A stretch of DNA of 53,687 nt from an uncultured Acetatifactor sp. GTDB lineage: Bacteria; Bacillota; Clostridia; Lachnospirales; Lachnospiraceae. Made by a program: the position numbers and the translations under genes. Location: assembly GCA_949840935.1 (NCBI GenBank), contig CATKXX010000020.1, positions 1 through 53,687 on the forward strand, read 5' to 3'. Below are positions 45,145 to 52,101 of this stretch, piece after piece (position 1 is the stretch's first letter; every line of letters starts with the position of its first letter). The notes beneath the pieces are model-generated. The model made no database searches. It was given only the letters and a program-made list of their open reading frames with translations, and was not told where the DNA came from.

Positions 45145-45669
45145 TTATACAATGATATCAATAATTTCCTTAGCGATATCCTCTGTACTCATTGTACCAT
45201 CTATTACATAATCGGAAGATGGTAATATATCTTTTTGCATTTGGACAAATGCAATTCTTGCATATTTTATATATCTCATTAAGTCATTTCTTATGTCATT
45301 AACGGATGCATTACCCATATCTCTTAGAATTCTTCTTGCTAACGCTATATCCAAAGGTGTATCTATAAAAAAAGCCACATCGATATACTTTCTAATTTGC
45401 TCATTATAATAGGCAAAAGGATAATCAAGAATTAAATAATCACAAATTCCACTATTTTTAATCCTTAATATATCCTTCGCCAACGGTTCAAGATTCCAGA
45501 CATTATAATCAGCGCCATCGAGTACCCATTGATAAAAATTATCAACTTCCTCCTCAAATACATAGTCATCGAAATGTAAAATCTGCACATTGGATAATTG
45601 CTTTTTTATTTCATTTACTGTTGTTGTTTTTCCACCTGCTGTTACGGCGGCTATCGCAATCACTTTCAT
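45145..45669 (-). CDS. P-loop kinase, uridine-kinase-like
   Basis: A 174-residue nucleoside/nucleotide kinase-like protein with P loop AAVTAGGKTTTVNEI (about 7-21), HFDDYVFEEEVDNFYQW (substrate Asp region as in uridine kinase), LILDYPFAYYNEQIRKYIDV and a lid-like LARRILRDMGN. The GAAGRS/GGKT variation means that this is a distant member, and the phosphate acceptor is unknown. A weak AAGAGAG site precedes the ATG. It lies between a nuclease relic and a toxin-antitoxin pair in the AT-rich island. Confidence 0.78.
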   Translation of the reverse strand: MKVIAIAAVTAGGKTTTVNEIKKQLSNVQILHFDDYVFEEEVDNFYQWVLDGADYNVWNLEPLAKDILRIKNSGICDYLILDYPFAYYNEQIRKYIDVAFFIDTPLDIALARRILRDMGNASVNDIRNDLMRYIKYARIAFVQMQKDILPSSDYVIDGTMSTEDIAKEIIDIIV

Positions 45670-45746
45670 AAAATCACTCTCTTATCACCTATGCACAAAG
45701 TTTAAGTTTGTACATAGGGGGTATTTCGCTCTCAAACGCCGAGGGC

Positions 45747-46124
45747 TTATTGTTGATGCTCAATAATCCATTGTAAAATTTCCTTTTCACCAATATCACC
45801 GGCTGCCAATGCAAGAATGACATCACTTAGCTCCTTTTGGCTGTATGACAATTCATGTCCATTCAAGGCAAGAAAAACTAACATAGCATGCGCGCCAAGT
45901 CTTTTGTTTCCGTCCAGCATTGCATGATTTTTTACCAATCCAAAACAAAGCCTTGCCGCCTTTGCCTGAATGCTTGGATAAAGCTCTTTTCCGTCAAATG
46001 ACTGAAACGGATTATTTAACGCTAAATCCAACATTCCTTCATCACGAATACCGTCACTTCCTCCGGTGGCTTTGATTAAACTTGCATGGAGTTTTAGTAC
46101 CTGCTCTTTGCTTAAAATAATCAT
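45747..46124 (-). CDS. doc: Doc-like Fic-domain toxin
   Basis: A 125-residue death-on-curing type toxin. Doc phosphorylates elongation factor Tu and stops translation. The Fic active site NHAMLDGNKRLGAHAML (about 66-82, H-x3-D-G-N-K-R) is intact, with the N-terminal LSKEQVLKLHASLIKATGG and GIRDEGMLDLALNNPFQ segments typical of Doc. The start overlaps the antitoxin stop by ATGA. It is probably active if the antitoxin is lost. Confidence 0.92.
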   Translation of the reverse strand: MIILSKEQVLKLHASLIKATGGSDGIRDEGMLDLALNNPFQSFDGKELYPSIQAKAARLCFGLVKNHAMLDGNKRLGAHAMLVFLALNGHELSYSQKELSDVILALAAGDIGEKEILQWIIEHQQ

Positions 46125-46363
46125 TTTGCAAGAACCCCATAGCTTTCAGTATTCTGTTTTATTAACCGGTCAGATATTGCAAAGACATCTTCATTACCAG
46201 CAAATTTTTCTTTTTCCGCTTTACTGAAATCAATAACCAAATATCTGGGTACATTATTTTTTAGAATAACCGCCGTTCCATGTTCGTCAACTACCTTGGT
46301 TACTTTTGAAAAATTTTGGTTTGCTTCTGTAATTGAAATCATTGTGTTTGTATCAATTGTCAT
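46121..46363 (-). CDS. phd: Phd/YefM-like antitoxin
   Basis: An 80-residue antitoxin and autorepressor. The N-terminal ISITEANQNFSKVTKVVDEH and PRYLVIDFSK segments form the DNA-binding Phd fold, and the C-terminal tail should bind and neutralise the Doc toxin encoded next. GAGGTG lies nine bases before the ATG. A palindromic operator sits in its promoter. Confidence 0.9.
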   Translation of the reverse strand: MTIDTNTMISITEANQNFSKVTKVVDEHGTAVILKNNVPRYLVIDFSKAEKEKFAGNEDVFAISDRLIKQNTESYGVLAK

Positions 46364-46389
46364 TTTATATGCACCTCACTTTCACTTAT

Positions 46390-46418
46390 ATTATATGTAA
46401 ATTCTAGCTAGAAAACAA
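46390..46418 (-). promoter_or_regulatory. Promoter and operator of the phd-doc operon
   Basis: On the minus strand TTGTTT (46413-46418), a 17-base spacer and perfect TATAAT (46390-46395). The spacer holds the palindrome TTCTAGCTAGAA (46402-46413), a likely binding site for the antitoxin. Confidence 0.75.
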
Positions 46419-46457
46419 CCTATTTTGCATTTTTGATCGTCGTATAATTAAAGTCTG

Positions 46458-46492
46458 CCCTTGTAAGTTGCCCATAAGGGCAAAAACAAGGG
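46458..46492. other. Two-tier perfect hairpin in a 312-base gap
   Basis: The outer stem is CCCTTGT with ACAAGGG and the inner stem TTGCCC-ATAA-GGGCAA, joined by a symmetric 3/3 internal loop. No T-run follows directly. The rest of the gap from 46364 to 46675 holds the phd-doc promoter and AT-rich sequence without a recognisable gene. Confidence 0.5.
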
Positions 46493-46675
46493 GAAATACA
46501 TAGCAATTCACTGTATGAGGTTTAAAAAGCCTTGAAAAATAGGGAAATTTCTATAAAATCATCTGCAAATTTCGATTTATATATTTGATTACAAAATCTT
46601 TATCTGCCATTTACAATGTATATTTATAAGTTATTTCCCACTGGGTACATAATTCCGAAAAGAGAGAATTTTATT

Positions 46676-46914
46676 TCACCAAAGATACTTTTTTGCCTCA
46701 CTTTCAGAAAGTTTAAACTTCTCCTGAATTTTCTGGAGTATGATGTCTTCTGGCACATTGATTTCCCTCAACGCAGATGCCAATGCGCTAATACCCTGCT
46801 CAATCCCTTGTTTCATCCCTTGTTTTATTCCCTGCTCCATACCCTTCTCAATATTCTCCTGGTCGCGCATCAACAATGTCATATATTCATGTCTCCATTC
46901 CCTATTCTTCTTTG
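46676..46914 (-). pseudogene. C-terminal relic of an Rpn-family nuclease/transposase-like gene
   Basis: Only the end of the protein is left: [18 protein letters not shown], then Gly/Gln/Met repeats (MEQGIKQGMKQGIEQG) and the typical C terminus DIILQKIQEKFKLSESEAKK. The nuclease core (PD-(D/E)XK, normally over 200 residues) is absent. At its upstream end it is fused to a decayed copy of the ATPase/DUF4143 gene. The 68-codon frame from 46882 could still be translated but has no catalytic part. Confidence 0.7.
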
Positions 46915-47419
46915 CTTACACCCCAATATCAGCCAATTCCCTAAGATTTCTATGGTCTGGAAGTCCATACCGTCCCAACTGGCAAGGGAGAATATGAAAT
47001 TTATCTACAAGGTGGTCAAGGAGGGGGCAAGGGCCCGGGAATATGAAGATGCTTTGCAGTGGCTGGTAGATGCCAAGCTGATGCATAAAATTTATCGCAG
47101 TGCTGCAGACCTTAACCACGCAGTTTGAAGTGGTTCCCCGATACTGGAGCCAGAATAAATCCGCCCTATGAGGTAGATTTCCTTATCCAGCGGGAAAATG
47201 ATATTTTCCCTATAGAAGCCAAGTCCGGGGCCAACACCACCAACAAGAGCCTGAAAAAATTTAAGGAGCTGTTCCCAAATCAAGCTTCGTGTACGGTTCT
47301 CGCTGGACAATCTGAAACTGGACGATGATATGCTGAACATTCCACTGTTTATGGCTAACCAGACGAATCGGCTGATTGGACTGGCATTGGAGCAGCGACA
47401 AGTTGACACACATAATTAA
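46909..47419 (+). pseudogene. Decayed second copy of the ATPase/DUF4143 gene (C-terminal half)
   Basis: This stretch matches 42961-43640 almost base for base but begins in mid-gene, so the ATPase motifs are missing. It lacks about 170 bases of the parent (between about 43150 and 43320, joined at a CTGC microhomology), carries one extra A after CAGAATAA (about 47156) and lacks five bases at about 47284. These break the frame. The nuclease-like residues YEVDFLIQREND can still be read in a different frame. Confidence 0.85.
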
Positions 47420-47442
47420 CTCTACAGAGAATCCCCAAAAAC

Positions 47443-47484
47443 AATACGGGGTTCCAAGCGGCTGTCAATGCCGCTTTGGAACCC
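47443..47484 (-). terminator. Terminator of the HTH-receiver gene
   Basis: On the minus strand GGGTTCCAAAGCGGC and GCCGCTTGGAACCC pair with one bulged base around a seven-base loop. A TTTTT run follows seven bases later. A 26-base palindrome, AAATCTGC-N10-GCAGATTT, lies just upstream at 47486-47511. Confidence 0.6.
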
Positions 47485-47550
47485 TAAATCTGCTTTTATA
47501 AAAGCAGATTTGTTACCAGCAAAATGAATAGCCCCTTGCGCGGTTAATAA

Positions 47551-48117
47551 CTACATAATCTCTGTCTGCAATGTGCTCAGCACAAGTTCAATTTGCTCCG
47601 GCAGGAACGGTTTGGTAACATAAGCATCCGCTCCCGCTTCTACCGCCCGGTTTTTCGTCTGTTCGGAAGCATCCGCCGTAATTACGACCACCTTTATTTT
47701 TCCATCACGCGCCTTAATCTGGCGCAGCAATTCCAGTCCGTCGGCGTCAGGCAAATGAAGATCCAAAAATACCACATCCGGCGATTTCTTTTCCAATGCG
47801 GCCAGCAGCTGACAGCCATTCTCAGTGAATATGATTTTGGAGCAGCCTGTTTTTGCGATAATGTGACACAGTGCTTCCCGCACTACCCGGGCGTCATCGC
47901 AGATAAGGAATTCTCCCATCTTGTTTCTTCCCAGCAATTCGTCTGTGGTGACTTCAAAGAAATCCGCCAGGGCACAGAGCATCATAATATCCGGCATGGA
48001 ATTTTTTGTCTCCCATTTGGATACCGCAGCGATAGACACTCCCATTTCCGCCGCCAGTTTTTCCTGTGTTATATTGTGCTGTTTCCGCAGCATCAGAATT
48101 TTATGTCCAATATCCAT
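47551..48117 (-). CDS. HTH-receiver fusion: Cro/CI-type DNA-binding domain plus REC
   Basis: A 188-residue protein with an N-terminal XRE helix-turn-helix (about 5-62: ITQEKLAAEMGVSIAAVSKW) and a C-terminal receiver (about 68-186: FLICDDARVVREAL; Asp119 in VVFLDLHLPDADG; Thr in VVITADAS; Lys in YVTKPF). This is the reverse of the usual REC-then-output order. AGGAGGAG lies before the ATG. No kinase is adjacent. A TGTACATGTACA palindrome upstream suggests autoregulation. A relic of a second such gene lies at 42134-42187. Confidence 0.9.
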   Translation of the reverse strand: MDIGHKILMLRKQHNITQEKLAAEMGVSIAAVSKWETKNSMPDIMMLCALADFFEVTTDELLGRNKMGEFLICDDARVVREALCHIIAKTGCSKIIFTENGCQLLAALEKKSPDVVFLDLHLPDADGLELLRQIKARDGKIKVVVITADASEQTKNRAVEAGADAYVTKPFLPEQIELVLSTLQTEIM

Positions 48118-48147
48118 TCGTTCTCCTCCTGTATACCTGTTATTCTC

Positions 48148-48159
48148 TGTACATGTACA
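48148..48159. promoter_or_regulatory. Candidate operator of the HTH-receiver gene
   Basis: TGTACATGTACA is a perfect 12-base palindrome 31 bases upstream of the gene. On the minus strand TATAAT-like boxes lie just before it (about 48160-48172), which puts the palindrome over the likely transcription start. Confidence 0.5.
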
Positions 48160-48223
48160 ATTATATTATATGGTATAAACGCATCGAATCCTAACGAAAC
48201 ATATTCTAAAAATTCAACTTTGA

Positions 48224-48252
48224 TTCAAATTTCAGTAGAACTATGTTATACT
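48224..48252 (+). promoter_or_regulatory. Promoter of the GNAT gene
   Basis: TTCAAA (48224-48229), a 17-base spacer and TATACT (48247-48252). It lies 64 bases upstream of the chosen start. Confidence 0.5.
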
Positions 48253-48316
48253 GATGCAAAACATAAGCGCCTGTCGAAATTTTTATTTTAGGGGAGCAGC
48301 AGGAGAGTATACGGAA

Positions 48317-48847
48317 ATGATTCAATACAGAAACATACAGGCTGACGAAGTCTGCAGATCATTATTTAAAGATTTCATCCGCCATCAAAATGTAACCAAA
48401 TGCTGGCGCAGGGAAAACAACGAATGGGTCATCCGCGAGGATCCTTTTATCGACGACTGGTCAGAGGAAGATTACCGGACGCTGATTTCCTGCCTGAAAA
48501 ACACTCTTACCATGGGAGGGTTTGTGTATGGCGCTTTTCACAAGGGGAATTTAAAGGGCTTCGTCTCCGTGGAAGCCGGCCTGTTTGGGGGAGAGCAGAA
48601 ATATCTTGACCTGTCCAGCATCCATGTGTCCGAGGATATGCGCAGGCATGGAATCGGCGTGAATCTTTTCCTGGCCGCCAGGGAGTGGGCCCGGGAGCAT
48701 GGCGCCCGAAAACTGTATATCTCCGCACATTCCGCTGTGGAAAGCCAGGCTTTTTATCGGAAAATGGGATGTGTGGAAGCAGCCGTCTGCCATCAGGGAC
48801 ATGTGGAACAGGAGCCTTACGACTGCCAGCTGGAATGTTCCCTGTAG
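48317..48847 (+). CDS. GNAT-family N-acetyltransferase
   Basis: A 176-residue acetyl-CoA-dependent transferase. The fold is seen in LKGFVSVEAGLFGG (strand 4), then LDLSSIHVSEDMRRHGIGVN with the acetyl-CoA loop R-R-x-G-I-G, and ISAHSAVESQAFYRKMGCVE. The start at 48317 puts MIQYRNI at the N terminus with AGGAGAG upstream; the frame is open further back. It precedes the MATE gene by 78 bases. A substrate such as an aminoglycoside, amine or peptide cannot be told. Confidence 0.88.
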   Translation: MIQYRNIQADEVCRSLFKDFIRHQNVTKCWRRENNEWVIREDPFIDDWSEEDYRTLISCLKNTLTMGGFVYGAFHKGNLKGFVSVEAGLFGGEQKYLDLSSIHVSEDMRRHGIGVNLFLAAREWAREHGARKLYISAHSAVESQAFYRKMGCVEAAVCHQGHVEQEPYDCQLECSL

Positions 48848-48925
48848 CCTGCAGGCAGACAATGTTACGCGGGGAATAATACGCATTTACTATGAAAGAG
48901 GAACAGAAAAGGGAGAAGATCATTG

Positions 48926-50281
48926 ATGCAGTCAACTGATTTTTCCAGGGGGAAGGTCTGGCAAAATATCATAGCGCAGTCCATTCCTCTGATACTGGCA
49001 CAGCTGGTGCAGCTTTTATATAATGTAGTGGATCGCATTTATATCGGCCACCTGCCGGGGGCAGACAGCATGGCGTTGACAGGGATTGGGCTGGCGTTCC
49101 CCCTTACCACACTGATAGCGGCCTTTACCTACCTCTTCGGCACAGGGGGCACACCGCTCTTTTCCATTGCCAGAGGCGCGGGAGAGGTAAAGCGGGCAGA
49201 AAAAATACTGGGCAATACCTTTTCCCTCCTGCTTGGCACCTCCGTTGTGCTGTTCCTGTTCTGCTATCTGCTCCGGCGTCCGATCCTCTATCTGTTCGGC
49301 GCCAGCGACGATTCTTACATATATGCTGATGATTACCTGAAGATTTATCTGGCGGGGACTTCGTTTACCATGCTTACCACGGGCCTCAACGGCTTTATCA
49401 ACGCCCAGGGGTTCCCGCGGATGGGGATGCTGACTACGTTGCTGGGAGCGGTTCTGAACCTCATATTAGATCCCGTCTTTATTTTCTGTCTGAACATGGG
49501 TGTCAGCGGCGCCGCGCTGGCGACGGTACTCAGCCAGTTTGTGTCCTGTATATGGGTCTTAAAATTTTTAACCGGAAAGAAAGCGCTGCACCGCATCAAA
49601 AGGGAAAACCTGCCGGTAAACTGGAAGCTGGCAAGGGAGATCATGTCCCTGGGAATGTCCGGCTTTATCATGCAGGGCACTAACTGCCTGGTTCAGGTAG
49701 TGTGCAACGCCACATTGAAACTATATGGAGGAGATCTCTATGTAGGCATCATGACTGTGATCAATTCCGCCAGGGAAATCCTGTCCCTTCCGGTCAGCGG
49801 CATTACCAGCGGCGCCCAGCCCGTACTGGGATACAGCTACGGGGCAAAGCAATACAGCAGAGTACGGCAGGGAATCCGCTTCACCGCAGCCCTGGGAATC
49901 GTATATACATTGCTGGCATGGCTGTTTGTATTCATAAGCCCTCATCTGCTGTTGTCCATTTTTACGGACGATCCCGTTATGATCGGAACAGGGGTACACG
50001 CAATGAGGCTGTATTTCTTCGGCTTTTTCTTTATGTCCTTCCAGTTTACGGGACAGTCAACCTTTACCGCACTGGGCTATTCCCGCCATGCCATCTTTTT
50101 CTCCCTGCTGCGCAAGGCGATAATCGTTACGCCGCTGACCCTGCTGCTGCCAAAGCTGGGCCTGGGCGTGGACGGCGTATTTCTGGCGGAACCTGTCTCC
50201 AACGCCATCGGCGGGCTGGCCTGCTTTGTGACCATGTACTTTGCCCTGTACCGGAAATTAAAGAAAGAGGAATCAGGTTAA
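48926..50281 (+). CDS. MATE-family efflux transporter (second)
   Basis: A 451-residue antiporter with twelve helices and the MATE segments IIAQSIPLILAQLVQLLYNV, VDRIYIGHLPGADSMALTGI and, in half two, SLGMSGFIMQGTNCLVQVV. It is distinct from the MATE protein at 31733-33142. GGGAG lies about ten bases before the ATG at 48926. The 3' end overlaps the convergent acetyltransferase gene by nine bases. Confidence 0.92.
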   Translation: MQSTDFSRGKVWQNIIAQSIPLILAQLVQLLYNVVDRIYIGHLPGADSMALTGIGLAFPLTTLIAAFTYLFGTGGTPLFSIARGAGEVKRAEKILGNTFSLLLGTSVVLFLFCYLLRRPILYLFGASDDSYIYADDYLKIYLAGTSFTMLTTGLNGFINAQGFPRMGMLTTLLGAVLNLILDPVFIFCLNMGVSGAALATVLSQFVSCIWVLKFLTGKKALHRIKRENLPVNWKLAREIMSLGMSGFIMQGTNCLVQVVCNATLKLYGGDLYVGIMTVINSAREILSLPVSGITSGAQPVLGYSYGAKQYSRVRQGIRFTAALGIVYTLLAWLFVFISPHLLLSIFTDDPVMIGTGVHAMRLYFFGFFFMSFQFTGQSTFTALGYSRHAIFFSLLRKAIIVTPLTLLLPKLGLGVDGVFLAEPVSNAIGGLACFVTMYFALYRKLKKEESG

Positions 50282-50890
50282 AAATTCTTCCGGGATTTCT
50301 CTGTCCTTATAATAATATTTCCTGTCGTGTTCATTGATCTCCCGCATGACCCTGCAGGGATTTCCCACCGCCACCACATTTGCCGGGATGTCCTTTGTCA
50401 CCACACTGCCGGCGCCTATCACCGTGTTATCCCCAATGGTGACGCCGGGCAGGATCACCGCCCCCGCCCCAATCCAGCAATTTCTGCCGATATGGACGGG
50501 CATATTATACTGATAAACCTGTTCCCGGAGCTGGGGCAGAATGGGGTGTCCCGCAGTGGCAACGGTCACATTGGGGCCGAACATGGTGTAGTCACCTACA
50601 TATATATGAGTATCGTCCACACAGGTCAGATGATAATTGGCATATACCATCTTACCGAAATGGCAGTGCCGCCCGCCGAAGTTTGCGTAAAACGGCGCTT
50701 CGATATATACGCCCTCGCCGCAATCCCCCAGCATCTGCCGGAGCATTTCCGCCCTTTTCTCCGTCTCCGAGGGCTTTGTCCTGTTGTAGTCGCACAGCAT
50801 ATCCTGATATGTAACCTGCTCCCTGATGATAGAATCATCCCCCGGCAGATAAAGCTCTCCTGTGTGTATCTTCTCTTTCATTTCACTCAT
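50273..50890 (-). CDS. Sugar O-acetyltransferase (maltose/galactoside type)
   Basis: A 205-residue left-handed beta-helix acetyltransferase. The N-terminal mac segment has MLCDYNRTKPSETEKRAEML, then hexapeptide repeats with IGRNCWIGAGAVILPGVTIG and NTVIGAGSVVTKDIPANVVA. The catalytic His lies in TAGHPILPQLRE. AGGAG precedes the ATG. It transfers acetyl groups to free sugars, often seen as detoxification of excess sugar. Confidence 0.93.
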   Translation of the reverse strand: MSEMKEKIHTGELYLPGDDSIIREQVTYQDMLCDYNRTKPSETEKRAEMLRQMLGDCGEGVYIEAPFYANFGGRHCHFGKMVYANYHLTCVDDTHIYVGDYTMFGPNVTVATAGHPILPQLREQVYQYNMPVHIGRNCWIGAGAVILPGVTIGDNTVIGAGSVVTKDIPANVVAVGNPCRVMREINEHDRKYYYKDREIPEEFLT

Positions 50891-51028
50891 GGTTTCCGAC
50901 TCCTTTCCTTACGAATGCGATCCGGGACAGCTGCCCGCCCATTTTCTGCATAGAGCATACCGCATATATGGCTTTACGTCAATAATCCTTTTCCTGATGA
51001 TTTCCCTCTGAAACCAGCGCTCTGATTC

Positions 51029-51057
51029 TTGTTTTATCAGGGGAAATAGCTTATACT
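51029..51057 (+). promoter_or_regulatory. Sigma-A promoter upstream of the ECF operon
   Basis: TTGTTT (51029-51034), a 17-base spacer and TATACT (51052-51057). It could give basal expression of the operon and lies upstream of the ECF-type promoter. Confidence 0.5.
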
Positions 51058-51085
51058 GTAAATAATAATAAAAATATATAATTTT

Positions 51086-51114
51086 TGAAAGGTTTTCCCT
51101 TTGCCGAGCGTATT
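51086..51114 (+). promoter_or_regulatory. Candidate ECF-sigma promoter (autoregulatory)
   Basis: TGAAAG (51086-51091) and CGTATT (51109-51114), 17 bases apart, resemble the TGAAAC-N16-CGTA pattern of ECF promoters such as sigma-W. The expected start, near 51120, falls at the ATG of the short leader frame. It is the natural target of the ECF sigma factor encoded downstream. Confidence 0.5.
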
Positions 51115-51118
51115 AATT

Positions 51119-51265
51119 ATGAAGATGCATTCATCAGAACAAATGCAACAGATTGAAAACAAAATTTTTCAATCACAGGTAAGTGTCTGCGCGCTGTATG
51201 GCACAGGCCTGTATCCTATATTGGATTTGCACGATTATACAGCGCAGAAACGGGGAAAGACATGA
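51119..51265 (+). CDS. Possible 48-codon leader peptide in a structured leader
   Basis: A frame from ATG at 51119 runs 48 codons (begins MKMHSSEQMQQIENKIF) and stops with a TGA that overlaps the ATG of the Cys-rich protein as ATGA. It has no ribosome site; if the ECF promoter is real, the mRNA would start at or next to this ATG and be leaderless. The peptide resembles nothing I know and has no signal sequence. The same DNA carries a long stem, so its primary function may be as RNA. The chance of an accidental frame of this length is considerable. Confidence 0.35.
   Translation: MKMHSSEQMQQIENKIFQSQVSVCALYGTGLYPILDLHDYTAQKRGKT
51187..51247 (+). promoter_or_regulatory. Folded leader RNA before the Cys-rich protein gene
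   Basis: CTGCGCGCTGTAT (51187-51199) pairs with ATACAGCGCAG (51237-51247) apart from a two-base bulge. The enclosed part can form two further hairpins, ACAGGCCTGT and ATCC-N6-GGAT. The stem ends four bases before the GGGGAAAG ribosome site, so folding could control translation. Confidence 0.5.
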
Positions 51266-52074
51266 AAAAATATCTTGCTAAAATCTTAATGATGGCAGCG
51301 GCAGTGGTCATTTTTACAGGAGCTGCTTCCGAAACGGCATATGCACGTGGTGGGCATCATGGAAAAAGGGTTGTCTCACGCCATGCCTCCTGTTATGAGA
51401 ACGGCGGCTGTACTCTGAACGGTGCCTGTGATGTAAACGGCATCTGCCAGAACGGCGGTTACTGTTCAGGGCTTCCCTGCTACCAGGACGGCGTCTGCCA
51501 TGAAAACCATACCCATACAAACGCCTGCACTCCTGTCAATGCTGCCTGCTACCAGAATGGAGGCTGTACTCTGGATGGCAGCTGTGATGTAAACGGCATC
51601 TGCCAGAACGGCGGCTATTGCTCCGGCGTACCCTGCTACCAGGATGGTACCTGCCATGAGAACCATACCCATACAAACGCCTGCACTCCTGTCAATGCTT
51701 CCTGCTACCAGAATGGAGGCTGCACTCTGAACGGCGCCTGTGATGTGAATGGCATCTGCCAGAACGGCGGCTATTGCTCCGGCGTACCCTGCTACCAGGA
51801 TGGTACCTGCCATGAAGACCATACCCATACAAACGCCTGCACTCCTGTCAATGCTGCCTGCTACCAGAATGGCGGCTGTACTCTGAATGGTACATGTGAT
51901 GTGAACGGTATCTGCCAGAACGGCGGCTACTGTTCAGGAATCCCCTGCATTCAGGATGTCCCCGCGGATAATACCTATAATGATAATTATTCCAACGATA
52001 ATTATTCCAATGATAATTACTATAACGGTCACAGATCCGGCCATCATGGAGGACACAGATCCGGCCACCATTAA
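51262..52074 (+). CDS. Secreted protein of 52-residue eight-cysteine repeats with His-rich tail
   Basis: A 270-residue exported protein. The signal peptide (about 1-29, ending TAYA) is followed by three full 52-residue repeats (44-95, 96-147, 148-199) and a partial fourth (200 to about 232). Each full repeat has eight Cys with spacing C-x5-C-x5-C-x5-C-x5-C-x4-C-x5-C-x9-C and a His motif HENHTHTNAC, giving 30 Cys in all. A tail of Asn/Asp/Tyr repeats (NDNYSNDNYSNDNYY) leads to GHRSGHHGGHRSGHH. GGGGAAAG precedes the ATG. It heads an operon with an ECF sigma and its anti-sigma factor, so it is probably their main product. Metal binding or a disulfide-rigid surface fibre are both possible. I know no named family for it. 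Confidence 0.9.
   Translation: MKKYLAKILMMAAAVVIFTGAASETAYARGGHHGKRVVSRHASCYENGGCTLNGACDVNGICQNGGYCSGLPCYQDGVCHENHTHTNACTPVNAACYQNGGCTLDGSCDVNGICQNGGYCSGVPCYQDGTCHENHTHTNACTPVNASCYQNGGCTLNGACDVNGICQNGGYCSGVPCYQDGTCHEDHTHTNACTPVNAACYQNGGCTLNGTCDVNGICQNGGYCSGIPCIQDVPADNTYNDNYSNDNYSNDNYYNGHRSGHHGGHRSGHH
51391..51957 (+). repeat. 156-base in-frame tandem repeats of the Cys-rich gene
   Basis: Units at 51391-51546, 51547-51702 and 51703-51858, plus a partial fourth to about 51957. Units 2 and 3 are nearly identical at DNA level, including synonymous sites, which points to recent duplication or ongoing homogenisation. Copy number may vary between strains. Confidence 0.92.
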
Positions 52075-52101
52075 GCCGGGACGGCCAGGGGAGGGATTTC
52101 C

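Noticed and set aside
46616..47128. Plus-strand 170-codon frame as a gene
   Set aside because: It runs antisense through the Rpn relic and then into the decayed ATPase copy, so it is an accidental fusion.
42289..47419. Intact transposon or prophage
   Set aside because: No transposase, integrase or phage structural gene is present; only small non-coding elements and relics are seen.
51391..51957. Regular repeats resembling an array
   Set aside because: The 156-base units are coding, in frame and contiguous without spacers, so this is a protein repeat and not a CRISPR array.
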